DNA of 11,849 bases, taken from the NCBI RefSeq assembly GCF_001949145.1, contig NW_019091383.1, forward strand, positions 7,833 to 19,681. Direction: 5' to 3'. The stretch is from Acanthaster planci (taxonomy: Eukaryota > Echinodermata > Asteroidea > Valvatida > Acanthasteridae). A program made the translations under genes and the position numbers. The notes beneath the pieces are model-generated. The model was given only the letters and a program-made list of their open reading frames with translations. It ran no database searches and was not told the origin of the DNA. Below, in pieces: positions 1 through 9,800 of the stretch. How positions within the stretch are numbered: position 1 is the first letter of the stretch; every line of letters starts with the position of its first letter.

Positions 1-48
1 TTGACTTGGATAATGTTGAGACATTTGCCACAGACATTGGTCAACAAT

Positions 49-104
49 AGTTGGGCCAGCCCAACTGCAGCACTACAGTTGGAACTGTCCCAACTATAGT
101 TGGG
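49..104. repeat. Cluster of three adjacent palindromes
   Basis: In order: AGTTGGGC-CA-GCCCAACT (49-66), ACAGTT-GG-AACTGT (75-88) and the 16-bp perfect palindrome CCCAACTATAGTTGGG (89-104). All three share the AGTTGG/CCAACT word and together fill 56 bp with little spacer. Confidence 0.85.
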
Positions 105-1368
105 GCGTAACATGGAACCAGACTACATGCTCTTATCCTTGTTCACAGCTCTTCCTCTCTTAATTTACGCTGCCGTTTTACCCATAATATCCCTCAAAAT
201 CCAAAGCCCTTCCCTCTTTTCTTTCTGATATGAAAGAGGACATCACCACCAACTTATTTAGGTAAGTTGTCTTGAAAAGATAGACTTTGTGATTCCTTAT
301 TATAGGAACAGGGTGCTAATGGTAATGAGTGCCGAATATCTCCCACGCTGTACTGAAAAGGTTGCAGTTATTTTTGTCATGTTGCAACATTTATTCATGT
401 TCCATGTTGCAGTTAAAAATGATGTCATGTTTGTTAACAGAAGAAGATTCGTAGCGTTCACCAAAGAAGTTGTTTTAAGTTGAAAGTAGGAAAATCTCAA
501 GGAGACTTCAATAACGAGTTATGACAATGAGGGTTTTAATGTTAACTGTGCATTTACTTTGTTTCATGTCTTTTACACTGTTAGATCTGAGCATTGTCGA
601 GGAGCCAGGTGTTGATGAAAAATGTTGGAGTTTTTACGCTCAAGTTTATTTGTTCTTCAAAGATATTGTCGCATTTGGGCCCTAAACACTTTTGTTAAAC
701 TTTGCAAGCAGACAGGCAAAGTTCAACAGCATGTTGTGCACACATATATCCATGCCCCATAATATTCTGATTATAAGATATTTTGTTTCTAAAATGGAGA
801 TCTGCAATTTCTCATGAATATAAAGGCGATAGTAAATTATTACCGTACGTGATTATGTCTTCATCACTTCATTTCACTTGGCAGGAGCAAGTTTAACCAC
901 TTCCTGTCGGGCAACCCGTTTTCGAGTCCATAGGCTTTATATGCAGAGCCATGGAGCCCGGAACTGGGACAAAAGAGTTGGGCCTTATAACAAAAGACCG
1001 TGCTCAGCACAAAAGACGGGGCTGCTGGGTATTACCGACATTTTTTTGCTCTCATTAGTGGAGATAATCCAGCCTTGTTTTGAAACAGTATGCCACGGTT
1101 TGGGGCATTTAGAGCGAGCGGATTACCACGGGGACAAAAGTGCTCCACCATCGCAGCGATGAGCCTCACAGCACCGCTGCATGCTAGTCTGGCCCCTATT
1201 GAAAAGAGGTCAGCAGTGCACTGTGCCGGTTTTGGGAACAAAAGAATATTACGTAACACCGCACAATCTGGGCTCTTTTTCCAAGGCTGCAGGCCTGGCT
1301 GAAATATTCAAAAGTCAATGAAGGTAACTGTCAGCTTTAGAGTAGTGCCCAAAGAGTCCTTCATGTAG

Positions 1369-1714
1369 GTATAAACGGCCATTAAATGAAATGATGAAAT
1401 TTTGAAGAATTTTGAAAACGGAAAATCTTGAAAAGGACCCGGCATCCTGTCTTGCTCAAGAAAAATCCACCCAGTAGCAAGTATTTAAGAGCGGTTTTCG
1501 TAACAACACTGAACAGAAGTTTAGAAATTCTGGCCGTTCTATAGACTGGAAAGGTTACAGTAGCATGACTGACATCATTTACAATTCGTTTGTTTAGTGG
1601 TACATGTAGCTTGCAAATGTTTTTCTCAAACAAATGCCCGTTTTTGGTTGTCAAGTGAAGTAATTTTAATTAAATTTTAAGAAAAAAAGGTGATTTTTTA
1701 ATGGCGATTTATAC
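1369..1714. repeat. Diverged inverted repeat pair, possible MITE
   Basis: GTATAAACGGCCATTAAA (1369-1386) and, inverted, GTATAAATCGCCATTAAA (complement of 1697-1714) match at 16 of 18 positions. Weaker similarity seems to extend outward (TCATGTAG against TCATTGG next to the arms). The interior, about 310 bp, has no transposase-like frame. No clear target duplication was found, so the ends are uncertain. Confidence 0.45.
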
Positions 1715-3586
1715 ACCAATGACCTTCTCCCAAGCAGCTCTTTCCAAGGATACCAGACTTGTGGTTGCAGCTGAAAAAAGGTCTAAAACCCACTGTCCTT
1801 CCTGTATGCATTTACATGACTGTTATACACTGCACTAGACTTTAAACCATGTCAGAAGTCACAGTGGCATTCTATGATCTGAAGGAAAGGGTCATCAGAC
1901 TTTTTACCGGGCTGTAGATGGGAGAATCAAACCACAAAGATAAAATTTCTGTTTCTGTTCTAAAATTAGTTTGACTCTTTTTTATTTAGGGGGGGGGATT
2001 TTGAACTTCAAGAATATCAGTGATCAAGAAAATGCAAATCTGGTTTTTCAGGCAAGGAGAGATTGCATGAATCAAGTCAATTGATCATAATCCTTCCATG
2101 AATCTTTTTCGACTCTAAATTCCAAGATAATCTCGCCAAGTCCTCCAAAAATCTCTCCACTGTGCAGGAGAACAGTAATACAGGAAACTTTGAAGAAGCC
2201 ATCCCTGTGAACATGAATACATTGGCAATAAATATAACACATAACACATAGCTGGCAGTAATTGTCAATATGACCGACAGGTTACATGTACACGTATACT
2301 TGTGAATTCCTGGCGCATGTTTATTTGCATGGCTGAACATGGCAGCAGGTTTGTTTCAAGACCTTGACACTCTGAATCCCTGAAAATCAGCCCGGAGTTT
2401 TTTTGTCATACAGCATCCATCCTGCATTCTCCTGCAAAGAGAATTTGGGAAGGTTAGGGTTAAGATTCAATCAGCTTCGGTCTCTTGCTTTTTTATACCT
2501 AAATACATGATTCGTTTGTGCTAACGATTAAATTTGTCTGACTGACGGTTGTTCGACCAATAAAAACACTGTCCACAACTTCGCATGAATTAGTGTTGGT
2601 GTTATGATAGCAATAAATGATAACTTATTTCCTTGTTTCATTTTCCGTGGTGCCAATAAAAACTGTTGTGAATGTTTGTTCTTAAAACAGTTGAACCCCA
2701 GGAAATGAAATTCAGAGAGCATGTACGCATTCAAAGTACTTACTTTGGAATAAGTCTGTGCTAAATTTGATTTTTTTGTTGACTGTATTTTTCAGAGAGT
2801 ACACTTAACTGGAGTCACATGCACGGAATGACAGACAAAGCAGGTGTGTCGACAATGTTATCACAATAGAGGATTCTAAGAATCACTGGGCAGGACTGTG
2901 GAAACCCCCTAAACAATTGTGCCATTAATCTGGGTTATTTTTGTCCCGCTGAAGCATACAGAATTGTTCTACTGACTGCTTGATGCTGGACCAGGTCAGG
3001 AAATCAATGTGATTGGAAGGAAGTGACAGTGACCGTGTTATCTGGAAGTGAATGGAAATGTCAGATGCTTGTGGTGAGCAAGGTGAACACCGATGCAATA
3101 TCAAATAACCAGGAAGTTTAAGGCTGGTGTTTTTGTATTCACTTGCTCGGCCAAGGATGTTGTAACCTGATATTTGAGTATTAGAGTTTTGGTTTCAGAC
3201 CAGTTTCCTTCCAAGTATTCTCTTTTCTGCATTGTACCTCTGGAAAGTCCCGCTCTGTAGATGTACAAAATTTACCGTTGGGAAACAACTTTTACAACGT
3301 CAGTTTCATGTTTGTGGGAGAAGGAAGCTTCCTGAGTATTCATACACGTAAGTTGGAGCGTCAAGACGGCATGTTATGTACTTCAAAACCGTGTTTGCTG
3401 AGACTGTATTAAGCTTTCGGAACAAATGACAATATGTATATTTAGCTTTTGGAAATAAGACTTGAACCCCAGACCCTCTTTATGTGTGCAGTGGTTAGTT
3501 AGTCTGCTCTGCTGCAGCTGTGAAGGGTGCCAGACGACTTTTGCATGCACCGCCGAGACCTATAGCACTGATTGTCTCCAGTTATC

Positions 3587-3881
3587 ATGGCAACTCCAAC
3601 TCTTGATTTGGTGTGTTGTGCATTCCGGAACCTGAGCGTTGCCGTTAAAGTTAAGGCAACGAACAGAAGCTGGGTTGAACATAAAGAGGACGTGATAACA
3701 TTTCTCCGCGTCTTCAACATCTTAGCCATACTGTCTTCCTGCCTGAGTATTTTGGGTGCAGTGTACATTCTCTTCCCGAAGAAGTCGTACATACCCAGAC
3801 AGGGGAGGTCCCTCAGAGCTGTGGAGAGGCAGAAGAAGATCCTGACATGGCTTTCTGTTGCTGACGTGTTGGCATGTCTTG
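3587..3881 (+). CDS. GPR143: GPR143-like coding exon 1 (start codon, N-terminus, TM1, part of TM2)
   Basis: Encodes residues 1-98 and the first base of Gly99. The ATG at 3587 has A at -3 and G at +4, a strong animal start context. An in-frame TGA lies 18 nt upstream at 3569-3571, so no earlier in-frame Met exists unless a 5' exon is spliced in. Residues 1-30 hold two sequons (N15-L-S, N26-R-S). TM1 is near 35-63. A basic loop (K65/K66, R71, R74, R77, R81, K83/K84) follows, then TM2 begins with Asp93 in a VADVLACLG context, like the CDLLGCLG of human GPR143. The donor is CTTG|gtgagt at 3882 (phase 1). Confidence 0.93.
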
Positions 3882-6800
3882 GTGAGTAGTATGTAAAGAT
3901 ACTTTTGTTTCTTTCCGGACGAAGTAGCAGAGTTGAGTTTCGAGTTTTCTGTTGCATTGAAAACAAAGACAGTTTGGAAGTGGCCTCTAATGGTGTTTTG
4001 GAAAGAATTGCAGTAATTTTCAGATGCGAAGCATGTTGATGAGTGATACTTCAAGTAATGCCTAGCAAATTGCCAGCAATCTGAATTATTTTGGCCGTGT
4101 ACAATAAGTTTTGCCTTGCTCTTAAACTCTGGCACTGTGACCACACTTTCAACTAGAGTGAAGAAGAAATAGATTTTATGTGAACTTGGAAAACTGAGTT
4201 CAGACAAAAATACTCTTTCATCCATGTTTTAGTCAAGTACTTCTCAAGTACTAAGGGTCTCTGTCAAATATTAATCTGATCAGGATGGAATAAAGCTGGA
4301 GTACATAGGCAGTTGATGGTAGATGCACAACTTATTCAGTATGTAAGATTGCAAAATAAATTCAAGACTTCAGACACTCCCAGTTTTGTAAAATTCACAT
4401 TTTGAAGAGAAAAATACTCCGAAAGTACTTGGCTGAGTACTTTGTGAGTATTTTCATCATAAAAACTATTTAATAAACACTAATGGTCCAAAGCCATCAT
4501 GGTACTTTATCTTGTGCGTGCACCATCAGTGTTCTTTAGCTTTGTTCCCTCTGAACCAGTTAAATATTTGACACCGAAGTTGATACTCCAACAGTACTCG
4601 ACTGCGTCACTGTCGTTCCCCCATGCCGCACGGGGCCTAAGGACTTGACTAGTGAATCATTGCATGCAGAAGCCTGTGAATTGTTCAGGTCAGTACATTT
4701 GTTGAGCACACACTGTGCAAAGCAGGTTGTTACACGGAATTTCAGAACAAAATCACACACTGCCTATGATGAACGTTCTGCGGCACTGATGATTTTGAAA
4801 TCCCCTCCTACGTGTAGGCTGTAGATAGAATTCCTGTAACAGGAAATGGTCAAAGGGAAAGTCTTGCATTAATCCTTATTTCTATTAAAACAGGTGTACT
4901 GACCATTGCCAGCGTGGGTTTGAATGATGTTGACTCCATCGAATGGGACATCAGCGAAAGTCCTGTCCTGAAGTGGGCCTGCATCATCATCACGGTAAAG
5001 TGTCTAGTGGACTCTCACAGATGGGTGGGAGATGGTCGTTTTGTCATCTGTCACAACCCATGTGGCTCAGCTCACAGCCGTGAGATGAGCCTTTTTGAAA
5101 TACAAATGTAAATCTTGTGGAAATCACTGTCAATGATAACATGTACTTACATGTATGCAAGCGTGGCGTACATAGTGTGGACCTCTGCACAAAAGAAGTC
5201 CACATAATGTAGGGTATGATGGCATTGTGTGGACTCGCACACGTCCACACAATGTTTTTCCTCTCTCTGAAAAAAAGCTTCAGAGGCATTTTGAGGTCAA
5301 GGTTATCTGAGGCAAAATGAAGAGGAATAGTCCAGGAAATCATCATCACAAATCCAGCTCAAAAGAGTTATCCTGGTTGGAGAAAAAGCAGCCTTTTTCC
5401 CAAGTTACCTTAACCACAGGAGAACAAAGGAACGTCCACACTTTGCATGTGAAACAAGTACCGATGAGTGGCTCACCCATGTTGGCGTCGGGGTAGAGAA
5501 GGACGCAGACAAGCTTATTTGTTAAGTTAAGCGTACATGTGCTTTCACGGATTACCTGCATGTAACTTTTGTTACAGTTCAGTGTATACATGACATGTAT
5601 GTAGTATATGTGAACAGTTGGGGGTGTGCTTGTTTCCTGCAGATCTGGATCACGATCAGTGATCCCAATGCTGGTTTGCTCCTTTAGGTGATTTCTGGTG
5701 TCAGTGAACCAGCAACATAACACTTAGTGAGATTCGGTTCTATGTGAAACAAGCAAGCCTTGAATTCGTAACGTTCAAAATTACTTGTTCGTTGTCTGCC
5801 TTGTAGTACGTGTTACAGTCCAGGAATTTTCATTAGGTACAATTCTGTAGTCCACCTGTTTTTTTTTTCCTTGGGGGACATAAGCCCTGACATACTCTTC
5901 CATTTTTGTCAACTGTTTGGACGATTTCGCTGTACGTATATATATTTCTGTCCGGTGAGTTAATTCTTAGGTTTAAAAGGAGATGCATTTTGTTACTACT
6001 GTTTCCTCCTATTTGAAGGCATGGATACAGTACTTCTATGTGGCTACCTATTTTTGGACTTTCTTCTATGCACTTGACGTTAACCTTATGCTACGAGGAA
6101 GCAACAGGTGAGGCTTTGCAAGAAGGATTCACTTCCAAAAGAAGCTAAAAGTCGCTTTCTAATTTGTTTTTTTACTTTGTCTTTACCCCAGAGCAGTGCA
6201 ATTATTTGAAAGATTTTAACATATTTTTTGCTTTGAAGCTTCAAAGCATTTCATACGGAAAAAAGGTTGGATTCAACCAGCAACTTATGGCTTAAATTAG
6301 AAGTGTTTTTTTCTCTGTTTGGTGTGTGCGGGGAGGGGGGGTGATAGCTATTGTATACCAGTGGGTCAAAGTTTGTTTTCAATTTTGTTATTCAGAAAGA
6401 TGTTTCGTATCTACCTGGTGTTAGCCTGGTTGGTTCCAGCCATCATGGTGATTACAGGACTGCTGTCCATGTACCTGTCGTCTCCCGGAGGGTAAGTCAA
6501 GTTGCCATGTGATATGAGCATTGATACCAGCGAGTTGCCATGTGATATGAGCATTGATACCAGCGAGTTGCCATGTGATATGAGCATTGATACCAGCGAG
6601 TTGCCATGTGATATGAGCATTGATACCAGCACTGTTTTCTTGTCAGTCATTTTTTGCATTGCTCTGAGTGCTTCAACCAAGTGTACTTATTTTTCGTGTG
6701 TTATTCCATTTGCTGCCGAAATGTGATCTGAAGATGAAAAGCTCTATTTTTCACCACGAGTTAACGCTACAGTTCAATTCTAGTTTTGTCCAGTTACTGC

Positions 6801-9800
6801 TTGATTGCTAGCTCACTTAACAGCAATGTTCAAGTTCAACAAATAGCAGAAATTCAAACCGTCAAGGAAATTTGTATCAGTTTGCTTTAACCAACCATTA
6901 ATGTGACATTCTGGGAGTCATCAGCCCTGGTTGTCATGAAAATGATGTATTCCCGAGACCTAGACCAACAGTTCATTGAGGAGTATACACTTTGGTGCTG
7001 CAACACCCATCCCTCTCCTCGCTCGTGCCTATTTACCCCTTGATGGAAAGTAGCAAATTGTAGTAAAGTGTCTTGCCCATGGACATACCCATAACCCAGT
7101 GGATTTGACTAGGACCTAAGCATTGTACCCAGCTTTAATCTCAAGGTTTTGAGTGGGACACATCAGACTACAAGGCCACATCACTCTTCAGCGATTTTCC
7201 AAATCTGGATTTTACTTCTGTCTTGGGGTATCAGGCTTCAGTCTCAACATAGAGCTACAAACCCAGGTTTGTAGCTCTAGGGTCTCAATAATTGAATAGT
7301 TCTTCAATTTTAGACCTTCTGGTTAAATTCAGTCCCATTCTCTGCTAGAGACACATTAGATTGTTTAATCCAAGGCCAAATTTTTTGAGTACTTGAATTT
7401 GGTTGGAGAAGTGCCTGTTAGAGGCTAAATTCGGATTCCAAGACCAATGAAGTCAAACATGAAGCTTAGATTTGATATGGCCCAATACCTGATGGTCGTT
7501 TCGTTTTTGTTTGTTTGCAGTAGTCTCCATTGTGACCCCACCTATAAGAGATGGGAGAGCTTGTTGCCTCATTACCTGGTGTCCTACATACCCATGCTGA
7601 TTGTGCTTATAGTGAATCCAGTCTTGTACTGGTTCTCTGCTAGGAAAGGTACATGTACGGCATTACAATGACCACAAACAAAGATTGTTTGGCAGTGACA
7701 GCTTCACACCTGCCATCAACGTTACAGTTGGAGCATCGTTAACTGTGTTACCCTGTAAATGCAATACCACCTGCAAGAGACCCGTTGCCCCCGCTTAAAG
7801 TTGTGTGACCTGTAATGTGTATCAAACATCAGCAAACATAGCTTCCTCCCATAGCAAAATGTTGTAAGTCAATTTACTAAAAAAAGAAAGCCAGTGGTCG
7901 GTAAAGTACTCCGACAACTGATGTGCTGAGCACTATACATTGCTTTTGATAAACAATACTTATGACATACTTTGCTGTGGAAGGACGCCATGTTTGTTGA
8001 TGTTTGAGATTCATTATAGGTCACATGACTTAGCTGGCGCAATTCTGCATAATACCACTTTGAATACTTAAACTTTGACACACTCCACAAAAGTACGGTA
8101 AAAAGAAGTACCCCTGAGTGGCTGAGAAGAGACAGGTTGGTGGGAAAACGTTCAATTTGATGCAGGGTGCACATGGAAGGACAGTGCTTTTTAACAGAAA
8201 TTGGTTGGGTGTGCTCGATGCGTTCCATGTGAAAACATACTTAAACCTGTGCACACATGCAGTGTTGCCTCTTAAAGCCACACCCAGTGCCCATCTCTTG
8301 CTCTTTGAGCACAAAGAGGATTGTCTCGGGGTCATATGGTGTCATTTTTGGTGAATTTGATCCCCTGACGAGCTCTGGCACTCTGGTTCAGTGCTAACAA
8401 ACTGAAACTTCACTTGGTAAATACAACAATGAGGTGTGGCCTGTTTTCATTTGGTTCAAGAGGAGTTGTTGAAATAAGACTGAAGTTTAAGATAATGTCA
8501 AAAATGAAGCCAAAATTCAGATCGGAGCTCCATGTTCACTGCTCCATGTTTGCAGTGTAAGGGGCTTTTGGTTTGCCTTGGATGGGCTTCTGAGGATAGC
8601 CAATAACCACTGGAGAGAGTGGCCATTTTGGGATCGGCTGGCTCGAAATCATCATCCTAATGACCGCATTCCAATACCACTTTACGAGAAACAGTATTGA
8701 CGGTACAGAATCATATCCACAGCATGACTTGTCCACAGCCTTACTTCCTTTTAATCAAATGTCAGATTTGGCCAAACAGTAATTAAACTGTGTTTGCTGT
8801 TCACTGTGTGTGTTGTTTCTTCTGCAGTTGGGCCACTGTTGATGCGTGGCAACATGTTCACTGACAGAGAGCGCCAGATTCAGAGTCAAGTTCAGCGAAA
8901 ATTCTTATTCATTATCCTCGTCTTCACCTTCTGGTAGGTTCCAGATCACAAAAAATTGCCGTACACATCTTCTGTGATCTTACGACCTTTCCTTCATCAC
9001 GCTGATGTTACTCATAGACTTGAAACCTGACTTTTTTGAATGAGGTAGCAGGTGACGACTGCATTGGTTGCTGTGGATTTGGAAAATTCTTGATCATCCT
9101 GACCTCCTGACCTTTTTTCCTTTTATTTCTTTGTTTCCATGACAATCATTGGTAATATTTTGGGGGATTCTGTTGTTTTTTTTTTTTCAGCTGGCTGCCG
9201 AATGTCATCAATGGTTGCATTTTGCTTAACAACTTAGCCACCTATCAAACATCCTGGCATACCTTTGGACCCTTCCACGCAGTCGTATGGAGTACTATGG
9301 TGAGTGCATCCTTCGTTACCCCTGCTCATCAAGCCTATAGATTTTGTAGGCAGCTATTCAGAGTGTAAAATGACAGTTCGACATTGGTCCTTTTCAGACC
9401 ACCAAAAGCAGATGTGGTCTGACGAAATGTCCAAAGGAAGTCCCAAAAGCCAAATCCTGTGAGTGTTTTTACTCTGGGTTTGTGTGTATCCAGAAAGCCG
9501 ACAATAGCAGATCAAACTTGATCCTGGTAATACATCTTGTCTGAAGCCCTTTTTTTGCTTCATTTTGTGCATTGATGTAACATTAAAATACATGTGAGAA
9601 CACAAATGGAGATTAGAACTTGGCACAAGTGCTGTACATGCAACAAATGAGATGTTCTTATAAACAAGTGATCTCATGGATACAGGCACGACATCTGTTT
9701 TTTGCTTGTTTGTTGCTGAATGATTTCTTTTGTCCTCTGCAGGCGGTCATGAATCCTTTACAAGCCTTCCTGAATGCCCTGATCTACTGGGGTCCGGGCG

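Larger units (their letters stand above)
1..3500. other. 5' flank without a supported gene
   Basis: Open frames here are under about 95 codons, lack recognisable domains and mostly overlap on opposite strands. Besides the entries at 49-104 and 1369-1714 there is a G9 tract (1989-1997), an ACAAAAG word repeated five times between 969 and 1244, an isolated strong donor (CTTATTTAG|gtaagt at 262), and a B-box-like string at 3458-3468. No TATA box or initiator can be assigned for the receptor gene. Confidence 0.6.
6492..7520 (+). other. Intron 4 (1,029 bp)
   Basis: A phase 2 GT-AG intron. From 5' to 3' it holds a 33-bp minisatellite (6501-6630), about 400 bp with nothing recognised, a degenerate minus-strand SINE (about 7028-7188) and a foldback flanked by a direct repeat (7241-7288). 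The small open frame entering exon 5 from 7447 reads a different frame from the spliced protein and is not coding. Confidence 0.88.

Noticed and set aside
2077-2340. Minus-strand open frame of 87 codons with a hydrophobic stretch
   Set aside because: No recognisable motif, no splice or start context, typical of chance frames in AT-rich sequence.
2452-2462. Telomere-like GGTTAGGGTTA
   Set aside because: Fewer than two TTAGGG units; common by chance and no array.
2815-2822. TCACATGC as an upstream MITF site
   Set aside because: Only the E-box core and one flank match; too short to separate from chance.
3499-4225. Minus-strand open frames opposite exon 1 and intron 1
   Set aside because: Antisense shadow of exon 1 that runs on into intron; no family resemblance.
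4411-4454. microRNA precursor
   Set aside because: A 19-bp stem is too short for a normal animal precursor, and flanking sequence does not extend the pairing.
6501-6630. CRISPR-like repeat array
   Set aside because: Copies are contiguous with no spacers, and the context is an animal intron.
7447-7520. ATG at 7447 as an alternative start running into exon 5
   Set aside because: It crosses the acceptor and reads a frame that is only partly hydrophobic upstream; the splice at 7520/7521 fits phase and family alignment. The segment before 7521 does not resemble GPR143.
8118-8354. Extra exon in intron 5
   Set aside because: The exons on either side join in phase and match the family without a gap; no resemblance and competing frames on the opposite strand.
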